Shown here piece by piece: positions 1 through 6,284 of a stretch of 10,117 bases of DNA. Origin of the DNA: an uncultured Caryophanales bacterium (GTDB lineage: Bacteria; Bacillota_I; Bacilli_A; RF39; UBA660); assembly GCA_947302515.1 (NCBI GenBank), contig CAMYVT010000032.1:1-10117 (forward strand), in the 5' to 3' direction. Every line of letters starts with the position of its first letter. The stretch's first letter is position 1. Position numbers and translations under genes: made by a program. Under the pieces are notes generated by a model, which searched no databases, was not told the origin of the DNA, and saw only the letters and a list, made by a program, of their open reading frames with translations.

Positions 1-2400
1 ATCTTATTGAAACAATTTGGATTTGACTTTACATACCCATTTATTTTTTCAGCATTTGCGGCAGATAATTTTCTTATATTAAAGCTTTGTAAAGCCAAAA
101 TAGCTTTCATATTAAATGTTTGTTTAACAGCATATTCAGATAAATCATTATATCCTAATAATGGTGGACATCCAAGAGTTAGTGAGTGGCTAAGCTATAG
201 TACTGATAAGCAAATTAATTCAATGCTAGCAGACTTTAAAGAGTCATCACATGGTTACTTTAAACCTACAATTGTAAAAAAAGAATATATGAATGAGTTT
301 CCTAGATATACATTTCAAGTAAAACTAAGCAACGGAAAAAAATCATATAGTTATGATGAAGAAACATATATTGAAATGGGTAAAACAGATTCAACAAAGA
401 AAAAAGGTGATAGGTCTTTAACTAACCATCCATTATTTAAACAAGGTGGAGATAAAGCTTGTGCTGCAGATTATAATTATATAATTAAAAAATTTGATTT
501 AGTTAATCGAAAGAATAAAAAAGAATTCGATCAAGTATGGATATTTAGTATTCCTCCTACAGGTTTATGTGAAGCAGTGTTAATTGGAAATAACGCGTTT
601 TTACTTAATGCCGAACCAGTTATAAAAGACTGCGATAATTTTGCAGTTTATGGATGGGAAATAAGCAGGCCTGATTCAATGTTTCATTCAGTTGGTCATG
701 CTTCGGAACAAATAATGGGTAGAGCGTATGGTAAATCAAAGTATTATGAAGAATATGATTTAGAGTTTTATAATTGGTGGGAAGATATATATAAAAAAGA
801 TCTTTATAATATAAATACTAAAGCTGATTATAATAAACTTAATTATTGGGAAAAATTTTCTTTAACTTCATATAATAATAGAGGGACTCTTACAGGTGTT
901 GGAAATACCCATTATACATATAACTCAAGTGATGCGTATTCATATTCTGAATCTACATATGTAATGTCAAACTGGAGGGAATGGTTAAATTATCCGAATG
1001 TTCCAGGAGATAAGTTTGAAAAAGTTAATAGTAGTACATACTTTAATAATGAAATAAATAAGAATTATCCAAGAGTAGATAATTATAATGCAGATGATAG
1101 ATTATATCAAAGATTTTATTTTAGTTTATTTCCACATATAACTGGTTATACAAGTGATGGACATCTTAATAACTGGTGGAAATATATGTACTCATTTGAT
1201 TATGTAGATAAAATATATAATAATTATGGAAGTACTACTATTACTACTACAAAAGGCAAACAAATTGAAGCTGATTATGTACTTTATTATAAGTCTGGAA
1301 AAGCAGATAGATTAAAAACTATTAATCAAGGGAATAATATTTATATTTCAAATAGTAATGTATTAGAGTATAAAAACGGAAAGTTATATGCAAGATCAAA
1401 TGGAACTTCTAATGTTAAAATTAGTTATGATGGTAAATCAATAACATATAAAGTAGTTGTTCAAGATGATAAACCAAAGGAAGTATTGGCAACAGAAATA
1501 AGACTATCTGATTCAACATTTAAATTAAGCGTTGGAAGTAGTGCTACTATAAAAGCAACTATTTTACCAAGTAATGTTACAAATAAGAGTGTTACATGGA
1601 AATCAAGCAATACTACGATTGCTACTGTTTCTAATGGTATAATAAAAGGAATAAAAGAAGGTAAAGCAACTATTACTGCAACAACATCAAACGGAAAGAA
1701 AGCAACTGTAGCAGTAACAGTTTCAAAATCTAAAACAACTTCTAGGAATAATAAAATATATCCAACAGGATTAAATATTCCTATAAATGGGCTTGAATTA
1801 TATGAAGGTGAAGAAACTGATTTTCAAGTAGATATAATACCAAGTAATGCTACTGAAACAGTCTTAACATTTGAAATTATGGATGAAAGTATTGCTACTG
1901 TAGATGATAAAGGAATAGTCCATGCATTAAAGGCAGGAATAACTAATTTAAAGATAACAACTGTAAATGATATATCAAGAACTATATATATATCAGTCAA
2001 TGGAACTAGTGATAGAGTAGAAGGGACTAGTTTACGTGTTATCTCAAATAATGTTACTGTAAATAGTGGCGAAACATATGATTTAAATGATATCATAGTT
2101 AATAATGATAATATTCAAATATTAGAATGGCAAAGTGATAATACTAGTATAGTTACAATAGAAAATGGTGTTATATCTGGTGTTAATGAAGGAACTGCTA
2201 ATGTTTCAATAGTATCAGATAGTGGAACAGCATTTATTACTGTTTCTGTAACAAAGAAAGAATCTAATGATGTAACTGAAGAAATAACAACTACTGAAGA
2301 AGTAAATAAACTAAATATTTCTAAACTATTATTATTTATTATTCCATCAATTATTGTAGTTGTAGTTGTTATATATTTATTATTTAAGAAAAAAAGATAG
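1..2400 (+). CDS. Surface protein with unknown-function head domain, three Big_2-type Ig-like domains and C-terminal membrane anchor (5' partial)
   Basis: The frame is open to the left edge, so the gene probably starts outside the window; the TTG at 7 is possible but no ribosome binding site is visible. Residues below count from that TTG. Residues ~60-395 form a Trp/Tyr/Asn-rich globular region with landmarks VWIF (177-180), GHASEQIMG (230-238), GNTHY (299-303) and DGHLNNWW (384-391). From memory these match a family of secreted bacterial and fungal proteins of unknown function. Three Ig-like repeats follow at ~493-573, ~584-662 and ~674-755, with typical Big_2 signs (SVTWKSSN, IATVSNGIIKGIKEGKATI, ISGVNEGTANV). 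A hydrophobic segment at ~774-792 and a KKKR end indicate a membrane anchor with the body outside. No LPXTG motif is present. Role is inferred: an adhesin-like or carbohydrate-contacting surface protein. The first ~40 residues look unlike the rest (see findings). Confidence 0.82.
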   Translation: MLLKQFGFDFTYPFIFSAFAADNFLILKLCKAKIAFILNVCLTAYSDKSLYPNNGGHPRVSEWLSYSTDKQINSMLADFKESSHGYFKPTIVKKEYMNEFPRYTFQVKLSNGKKSYSYDEETYIEMGKTDSTKKKGDRSLTNHPLFKQGGDKACAADYNYIIKKFDLVNRKNKKEFDQVWIFSIPPTGLCEAVLIGNNAFLLNAEPVIKDCDNFAVYGWEISRPDSMFHSVGHASEQIMGRAYGKSKYYEEYDLEFYNWWEDIYKKDLYNINTKADYNKLNYWEKFSLTSYNNRGTLTGVGNTHYTYNSSDAYSYSESTYVMSNWREWLNYPNVPGDKFEKVNSSTYFNNEINKNYPRVDNYNADDRLYQRFYFSLFPHITGYTSDGHLNNWWKYMYSFDYVDKIYNNYGSTTITTTKGKQIEADYVLYYKSGKADRLKTINQGNNIYISNSNVLEYKNGKLYARSNGTSNVKISYDGKSITYKVVVQDDKPKEVLATEIRLSDSTFKLSVGSSATIKATILPSNVTNKSVTWKSSNTTIATVSNGIIKGIKEGKATITATTSNGKKATVAVTVSKSKTTSRNNKIYPTGLNIPINGLELYEGEETDFQVDIIPSNATETVLTFEIMDESIATVDDKGIVHALKAGITNLKITTVNDISRTIYISVNGTSDRVEGTSLRVISNNVTVNSGETYDLNDIIVNNDNIQILEWQSDNTSIVTIENGVISGVNEGTANVSIVSDSGTAFITVSVTKKESNDVTEEITTTEEVNKLNISKLLLFIIPSIIVVVVVIYLLFKKKR

Positions 2401-2419
2401 GATGATTCCTATCTTTTTT
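2390..2419 (+). terminator. Intrinsic terminator of the first surface-protein gene
   Basis: A 12-bp perfect stem (2390-2401 paired with 2408-2419) closes a 6-base loop and ends in six T. The 5' arm contains the TAG stop codon of the upstream gene. The same stem recurs at 4436-4464 with only loop changes. Confidence 0.85.
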
Positions 2420-2420
2420 A

Positions 2421-2429
2421 TGTTATAAT
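2421..2429 (+). promoter_or_regulatory. Extended -10 promoter for dUTPase-family copy 1
   Basis: TGTTATAAT is a consensus extended -10 (TGn plus TATAAT at 2424-2429). No convincing -35 is seen; that region falls inside the preceding terminator. Predicted start of transcription near 2436 leaves a leader of about 9 nt, with the Shine-Dalgarno GGTGA (2436-2440) at its very 5' end, 4 bases before the ATG. Confidence 0.75.
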
Positions 2430-2444
2430 TAAATTGGTGATAAT

Positions 2445-2906
2445 ATGAGAGATTTTGAAAAAATAAGTTTTGAACAATTTAAAAAAGATGTAAAAGATGA
2501 TAAAGAATTATATGATGAATATATGATTCCTCAAAGAGATTCTGATTCAACTGCTGGATATGATATTCTTTTATTAGAAGATATAACTATTAAACCAAAT
2601 GAAGTAATGAAATTACCTACAGGTTTAAAATGTTCTATGAATAAAGATGAAGTATTATTATTAGTAGTTAGATCTTCTATGGGATTTAAATATAATATTA
2701 GATTATGTAATCAAGTAGGAGTAATAGATGCTGATTATTATAATAATCCTGATAATGAAGGACATATATTTGTTAAAATACAAAACGAAGGAGATAAAGA
2801 AGTAACTATTAAAAAAGGTGATGCTATTGCACAAGGTATTTTTATGAAATATTTAATAACTGATAGTGATGCATCTTTAAATATAGAAAGACGTAGTGAT
2901 TATTAA
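2445..2906 (+). CDS. dut: dUTPase-family protein, copy 1 (lacks C-terminal motif 5)
   Basis: The family converts dUTP to dUMP and PPi in the cytoplasm, keeping uracil out of DNA and feeding dTMP synthesis. Motif 1 is A37-G-Y-D40, motif 2 R76-S-S-M-G80, motif 3 G92-V-I-D-A-D-Y98 and motif 4 G125-D-A-I-A-Q-G131. An insertion (YNNPDNEG) after motif 3 replaces the usual YxGE. The protein ends ERRSDY at 153: the Gly-rich GFGSTG-type motif 5, which closes over the substrate in trimeric dUTPases, is absent, so full activity is uncertain. The start is fixed by GGTGA at 2436. The gene has its own promoter and terminator, hence is monocistronic. It is nearly identical to 4490-4951. Alternatives are a regulatory or inactive paralogue, or a related nucleotide-binding role. 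Confidence 0.85.
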   Translation: MRDFEKISFEQFKKDVKDDKELYDEYMIPQRDSDSTAGYDILLLEDITIKPNEVMKLPTGLKCSMNKDEVLLLVVRSSMGFKYNIRLCNQVGVIDADYYNNPDNEGHIFVKIQNEGDKEVTIKKGDAIAQGIFMKYLITDSDASLNIERRSDY

Positions 2907-2932
2907 AAGGGAATGTAAATATTCCTTTTTTT
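2905..2932 (+). terminator. Intrinsic terminator after dUTPase-family copy 1
   Basis: Stem 2905-2914 pairs with 2921-2930 (ten pairs, one a G-T wobble at 2909/2926) around a 6-base loop, with a run of seven T at 2926-2932. It overlaps the last two bases of the TAA stop. It lies outside the direct repeat, so only this copy is terminated at once. Confidence 0.82.
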
Positions 2933-2945
2933 AATGCATAAAATA

Positions 2946-2954
2946 TGGTATAAT
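2946..2954 (+). promoter_or_regulatory. Extended -10 promoter for the second surface-protein gene
   Basis: TGGTATAAT with TATAAT at 2949-2954. The position of a -35 element coincides with the terminator T-run (about 2926-2931). Predicted transcript start near 2961, leader about 13 nt, with Shine-Dalgarno AGGTGAG at 2962-2968 and ATG at 2974. Confidence 0.72.
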
Positions 2955-2973
2955 TTATAATAGGTGAGAGTAT

Positions 2974-4437
2974 ATGAAACATATAAGAATATTAATCATA
3001 TTATTAGTTGCTTTTATATGTACATTTAAAATTAATGTATATGCTGCATCTTGTAGTTTATCAGTTAGTTCAACAAGTGTATATGTTGGAGATTCATTTA
3101 CTGTTACTGCAAAAGTAAATGCTGCAGCAGCATGGAATGTACATGTAACTGCTAGTGGTCCAGTAAGTGGATGTGTAATAAATCAAGCAGATGCTTCTTC
3201 AGATGCATTAGATACTAATAAAACATTTAGTGTAACATGTACAGCAACTAATACTGGTACAATAGTAGTTAATTTAACAGGTGATGTTACATCAGCAGCT
3301 GATGGTAATGCTGTTGGTATTTCAGGTACTAAAAGTGTTACTGTTACTACAAAACCAAATAATAACAATAACAATAACAATAATAATAACAATAATAATA
3401 CAAATAATAATACTAATAACAATAACAACCAACAGGATGATGGTAAATCAAAAAATAATAACTTAAAAGAATTATCTATTGAAGGATATGATATAGTAAA
3501 AGTAGATAATAACAATTATACTTTAACCGTTCCAAATGATGTAACTAATGTTGTAGTTAAAGCTACTGCTGAAGATTCTAAAGCAAAAGTAACTGGTACA
3601 GGTAATCAAATGATTAATGTTGGTGAAAATAATATTGAAGTAGTAGTAATAGCAGAAAATGGTTCTCAAAATAAAATTAATATTAAAGTAACTAGAAAAG
3701 ACGGTTATTATTTAGAAGACCTAGATTCAGCATTAAATAAGAATACATCTGATGATATAAATATAGTTATAAATTATGATGCAGTTCTTAGTGAAACTGA
3801 TATGTCTAAGATTAAAACAAGTAATAAAACTGTTAAATTTAATTTTTATAATGGATCTAAGTTAATGTATGTATGGACTATAGATGGTTCTAAAATAGAC
3901 TTTAATAATAGTTTTATAACAACATTATCTTATGAAACTGATAATAAAAAAGAAATATTAAAACTATCTAATTATGCTGATGGAATGTATTTATCATTAA
4001 AGGATAATAACAATGCTCCAAAAGGATCTAAAATAAAGATATATGTAGGTCATAAATATACTGATGGTGATATTGTAAATGTATATTCTTATACAAGTGG
4101 TAAAGAAGAATTAGATTTAGTAAAAGAAAAAATAAAAGTAGAAAATGGTTATATAGAATTTACTACTAATGGTTCTACTGATTACTTCTTTACTATGTCA
4201 AATGTACCAAAAACTAGTAATGAAATAAGTACAAATGATAACACTTTTTCTATAAAAGATTTAGTTCTTTTAGGTACTCTTGGATTATTAATAATTGTTA
4301 TTATAATAGCTATATTAGTGCTTTTAAAAAAGAAAAAAAATAAAGATAATAAAGAAGAAATAATTGATTTTACTCCTGATATATCAGTAAGTAATGATTC
4401 TACAGATTTTATTGATTTAAATCAAAGTAATATGTAA
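2974..4437 (+). CDS. Membrane-anchored surface protein: signal peptide, beta domain, poly-Asn linker, cadherin-like beta-sandwich, membrane segment, cytoplasmic tail
   Basis: A classical signal peptide covers residues 1-25 (Lys/Arg start, hydrophobic core, likely cleavage VYA|AS). Residues ~26-125 are a Ser/Thr/Val-rich beta domain with three Cys (ASC, SGC, VTC) that could form a disulfide; it resembles cohesin-like or Ig-like modules. Residues 129-152 are almost pure Asn with two Thr, followed by QQDD. Residues ~162-242 match the cadherin-like beta-sandwich pattern (LKELSIEGY, NYTLTVPNDV, INVGENNIEVVV, NKINIKVTR). A further beta-rich region spans ~250-415. A membrane segment lies at ~431-451, then a KKKK stop-transfer signal and a ~36-residue acidic, Ser/Asp-rich cytoplasmic tail. 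The body is therefore external. Function is unknown; adhesion or cell-surface display is inferred. The gene has its own promoter and terminator and is bracketed by the direct repeats. Confidence 0.85.
   Translation: MKHIRILIILLVAFICTFKINVYAASCSLSVSSTSVYVGDSFTVTAKVNAAAAWNVHVTASGPVSGCVINQADASSDALDTNKTFSVTCTATNTGTIVVNLTGDVTSAADGNAVGISGTKSVTVTTKPNNNNNNNNNNNNNNTNNNTNNNNNQQDDGKSKNNNLKELSIEGYDIVKVDNNNYTLTVPNDVTNVVVKATAEDSKAKVTGTGNQMINVGENNIEVVVIAENGSQNKINIKVTRKDGYYLEDLDSALNKNTSDDINIVINYDAVLSETDMSKIKTSNKTVKFNFYNGSKLMYVWTIDGSKIDFNNSFITTLSYETDNKKEILKLSNYADGMYLSLKDNNNAPKGSKIKIYVGHKYTDGDIVNVYSYTSGKEELDLVKEKIKVENGYIEFTTNGSTDYFFTMSNVPKTSNEISTNDNTFSIKDLVLLGTLGLLIIVIIIAILVLLKKKKNKDNKEEIIDFTPDISVSNDSTDFIDLNQSNM
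3358..3429 (+). repeat. AAT/AAC trinucleotide repeat encoding the poly-Asn linker
   Basis: Twenty-four consecutive codons are AAT or AAC except two Thr codons (ACA, ACT): 14 Asn, Thr, 3 Asn, Thr, 5 Asn. Such runs tend to change length by slippage in whole codons, which would vary the spacing between the outer domain and the cadherin-like domain without breaking the frame. Confidence 0.9.
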
Positions 4438-4464
4438 AAAGATAGGAATAATCCTATCTTTTTT
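4436..4464 (+). terminator. Intrinsic terminator of the second surface-protein gene
   Basis: An 11-bp perfect stem (4436-4446 with 4453-4463) and a run of six T (4459-4464). It overlaps the TAA stop and is the same stem as at 2390-2419 with three loop differences. Confidence 0.85.
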
Positions 4465-4465
4465 A

Positions 4466-4474
4466 TGTTATAAT
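4466..4474 (+). promoter_or_regulatory. Extended -10 promoter for the dUTPase copy 2 / transglutaminase-like operon
   Basis: TGTTATAAT with TATAAT at 4469-4474, identical to 2421-2429. No -35 seen. GGTGA at 4481-4485 precedes the ATG at 4490; predicted leader about 9 nt. It would drive 4490-6248 up to the terminator at 6240. Confidence 0.75.
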
Positions 4475-4489
4475 TAAATTGGTGATAAT

Positions 4490-4951
4490 ATGAGAGATTT
4501 TGAAAAAATAAGTTTTGAACAATTTAAAAAAGATGTAAAAGATGATAAAGAATTATATGATGAATATATGATTCCTCAAAGAGATTCTGATTCAACTGCT
4601 GGATATGATATTCTTTTATTAGAAGATATAACTATTAAACCAAATGAAGTAATGAAATTACCTACAGGTTTAAAATGTTCTATGAATAAAGATGAAGTAT
4701 TATTATTAGTAGTTAGATCTTCTATGGGATTTAAATATAATATTAGATTATGTAATCAAGTAGGAGTAATAGATGCTGATTATTATAATAATCCTGATAA
4801 TGAAGGACATATATTTGTTAAAATACAAAATGAAGGAGATAAAGAAGTAACTATTAAAAAAGGAGATGCTATTGCACAAGGTATTTTTATGAAATATTTA
4901 ATAACTGATAGTGATAATTCTTTAGATATAGAAAGAAGAAGTGACTATTAA
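4490..4951 (+). CDS. dut: dUTPase-family protein, copy 2 (lacks C-terminal motif 5)
   Basis: The product differs from copy 1 (2445-2906) at only two of 153 residues: Ala143 becomes Asn and Asn146 becomes Asp, both in the C-terminal tail. Motifs 1-4 are identical (AGYD 37-40, RSSMG 76-80, GVIDADY 92-98, GDAIAQG 125-131). It also stops at ERRSDY with no Gly-rich motif 5, so the short end is not a one-off mutation. This copy heads an operon: only one base separates its TAA from the ATG of the transglutaminase-like gene, implying translational coupling. The 3'-end substitutions give AAGAAGTGA at 4936-4944, a purine-rich string 8 bases before that ATG. Expected role is dUTP removal in the cytoplasm, with the same caveat on activity as copy 1. 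Confidence 0.85.
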   Translation: MRDFEKISFEQFKKDVKDDKELYDEYMIPQRDSDSTAGYDILLLEDITIKPNEVMKLPTGLKCSMNKDEVLLLVVRSSMGFKYNIRLCNQVGVIDADYYNNPDNEGHIFVKIQNEGDKEVTIKKGDAIAQGIFMKYLITDSDNSLDIERRSDY

Positions 4952-4952
4952 T

Positions 4953-5573
4953 ATGGAATTTAGAAACTGGATAGATATTAAGGAAAAACTTCATAGAAAA
5001 CTAGAAGAAATTTTTAATAATCAAAATATTAATGAATTATCTAAATATGAAAAAAGAAAAATAGTATTTGATTTTTTAGTAAATACTTTAAAATATGATT
5101 TTGATTTATTAGAAGATATAAAAAAAGGTAATACTAAAAGAGATTTAATTTCTGAATTAAATAGTGTTATAGATAATAATATTGGTATTTGTAATGCTAT
5201 TAGTCAGTATTATAAACTTTTATTAGAAGAATTAGATATTAGAGCGCATGCTATAATATGTGATGATGGAACAGATGTAAATCATCAATTAAATATAGTT
5301 TATGATGAAGATAATGATATATATAGTTTTGATGATATAACTAGTGTAATAGTTGGAAGAGGATCTTCTAATACATTCTTTGATTATGATTTAGAAATTG
5401 CAAATAAACAAGGTCAAGGTAATAAAGAAGTACTAAATGATGACAAATGGGTAGTATTACCAGAAGAATATACGGATTTTCTTGTTAATAGATCTAAATC
5501 TAAATATGAAGATTTAAATGGTTTACCATCAAATATATCAAGTGTTAAACAAAAGAGTGAGTATCACTATTAA
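4953..5573 (+). CDS. Transglutaminase-like cysteine protein, cytoplasmic
   Basis: The 206-residue product has the transglutaminase-like (papain-fold) triad pattern. The nucleophile is Cys80 in GICNAISQYYKLLLEEL, at the N-end of a helix. His111 lies in the strand VNHQLNIV, and Asp127 or Asp128 in YSFDDIT. Before it, a segment KYEKRKIVFDFLVNTLKYD (~35-53) matches the helix usually found ahead of the Cys in this superfamily. There is no signal peptide or membrane segment, so it is probably cytoplasmic. I chose ATG 4953, not the in-frame GTG at 4941, because GTG lies inside the upstream gene and its four extra codons lack a binding site. The ATG is 1 base after the dUTPase stop and likely translationally coupled. 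The reaction (protease, crosslinking or peptidoglycan-related) cannot be told from sequence alone. Confidence 0.75.
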   Translation: MEFRNWIDIKEKLHRKLEEIFNNQNINELSKYEKRKIVFDFLVNTLKYDFDLLEDIKKGNTKRDLISELNSVIDNNIGICNAISQYYKLLLEELDIRAHAIICDDGTDVNHQLNIVYDEDNDIYSFDDITSVIVGRGSSNTFFDYDLEIANKQGQGNKEVLNDDKWVVLPEEYTDFLVNRSKSKYEDLNGLPSNISSVKQKSEYHY

Positions 5574-5585
5574 TAGGAGGTAAAA

Positions 5586-6248
5586 ATGGAAGATATTAAA
5601 ACTTTAAGAGAAGAAAGACAAATAGTTTTAGAAGAATTAATAGATGAAAAAGAATCTGTTAAAGAAGAAATAACAGATATATCAAAACAAATAGAAGAAC
5701 TAACAAAAAATGATGCAGTAATTGAATATCTATTACTATGTTCAGAAATAGATGATTTATATGATAAAGAACATAGCCTTTGTGATGATATTAGAACTCA
5801 AAGAATTTTAAACTGTGATCATATATTTGTAAATGAAAGAATTAATTATTCTCAAGAATTTAGTCCTGAAAAACAACGTTATGTAAATATTCCTGCATCA
5901 TCGGAATTAAAATGTATAAAATGTTCACTTAATGCAAAGCGTATATTAAGACCTGGTAAAGAAATGCTTACACATTTAGTAAGTAGAAAAAGTGTTATTA
6001 TATCCGATTATGCTAAAACAATTAAATTAAGATCTTTTGAACCGCTACAATATCCATCATTTGATTTAGGTAGCGCAGTTTATCAAAGAATATTAGAACG
6101 TAATCCTGATATAGATGAAGAAACTGCAAAAAGATACTATGAAAGTGCTATGAGAAATATTATAGGAAAAGATATGCCTAAAGCAAAACATATTGATAGA
6201 GCAAAAAGACTTAACTTTACTAATCCAAATATAAAATATAAAAACTAA
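5586..6248 (+). CDS. Unrecognised coiled-coil protein with a possible Cys/His zinc knuckle
   Basis: I do not recognise this 220-residue protein. Residues ~1-70 are Glu/Lys-rich with heptad-like hydrophobics (LREERQIVLEELIDEKES onward), consistent with a coiled coil. Residues 77-113 contain Cys77-x-His79 and Cys110-x-x-Cys113 (NCDH, KCIKC), a CHCC set that could bind zinc. The C-terminal ~100 residues are basic and helical with no known motif. There is no signal peptide, so it is expected in the cytoplasm. The start is strongly supported by AGGAGG at 5575-5580, 5 bases before the ATG and the best Shine-Dalgarno in the window. It is the last gene of the dUTPase copy 2 operon and ends in a terminator. 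Coiled coil plus zinc knuckle suggests nucleic-acid or protein binding, but this is a guess. Confidence 0.7.
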   Translation: MEDIKTLREERQIVLEELIDEKESVKEEITDISKQIEELTKNDAVIEYLLLCSEIDDLYDKEHSLCDDIRTQRILNCDHIFVNERINYSQEFSPEKQRYVNIPASSELKCIKCSLNAKRILRPGKEMLTHLVSRKSVIISDYAKTIKLRSFEPLQYPSFDLGSAVYQRILERNPDIDEETAKRYYESAMRNIIGKDMPKAKHIDRAKRLNFTNPNIKYKN

Positions 6249-6267
6249 TGGTTTACATTAGTTTTTT
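6240..6267 (+). terminator. Intrinsic terminator of the dUTPase copy 2 operon
   Basis: An 11-bp perfect stem (6240-6250 with 6256-6266) around a 5-base loop, followed by a T-rich tail. It contains the TAA stop (6246-6248) of the coiled-coil gene. Confidence 0.85.
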
Positions 6268-6284
6268 ATTTGTATTTATTTATA

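Larger units (their letters stand above)
2391..2906 (+). repeat. Direct repeat copy A: terminator + promoter + dUTPase-family gene
   Basis: This 516-bp block matches 4436-4951 at an offset of 2045 bases. I count 12 mismatches: three in the terminator loop (2403, 2404, 2406) and nine at or after 2786. The stretch 2407-2785 (379 bases) is identical in both copies, including spacer and synonymous positions. The homology starts at the terminator stem and ends at the dUTPase-family stop codon; flanks on either side are unrelated. Confidence 0.95.
4436..4951 (+). repeat. Direct repeat copy B: terminator + promoter + dUTPase-family gene
   Basis: Second copy of the 516-bp block at 2391-2906, same orientation. 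Its final ~115 bases carry nine of the twelve differences. Unlike copy A, it runs straight into a downstream operon rather than a terminator, which suggests (inference) that this is the ancestral position. Confidence 0.95.

Noticed and set aside
1824..2096. Minus-strand open frame of 90 codons
   Set aside because: Antisense of the Ig-like repeats; no ribosome binding site or promoter, and the + strand has clear domain evidence.
3358..3429. CRISPR-like or tandem-repeat array
   Set aside because: It is an in-frame Asn codon run without spacers.
3281..3466. Second-frame open reading of 61 codons across the Asn repeat
   Set aside because: Low-complexity Ile/Thr translation of the AAT/AAC run in another frame, with no Shine-Dalgarno sequence.
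3183..3515. Minus-strand Leu-rich open frame of 110 codons
   Set aside because: It is the antisense of the poly-Asn linker and flanks (AAT/AAC read as ATT/GTT and TTG-type codons), has no ribosome binding site and lies wholly within a well-supported gene.
2391..4951. Insertion sequence or composite transposon made by the long direct repeats
   Set aside because: No transposase, terminal inverted repeats or target duplication; the repeats carry a terminator, promoter and dUTPase-family gene only.
4941..4952. GTG start for the transglutaminase-like protein
   Set aside because: It lies within the upstream dUTPase-family gene; ATG 4953 has better spacing to the purine-rich string and is coupled to the stop codon.
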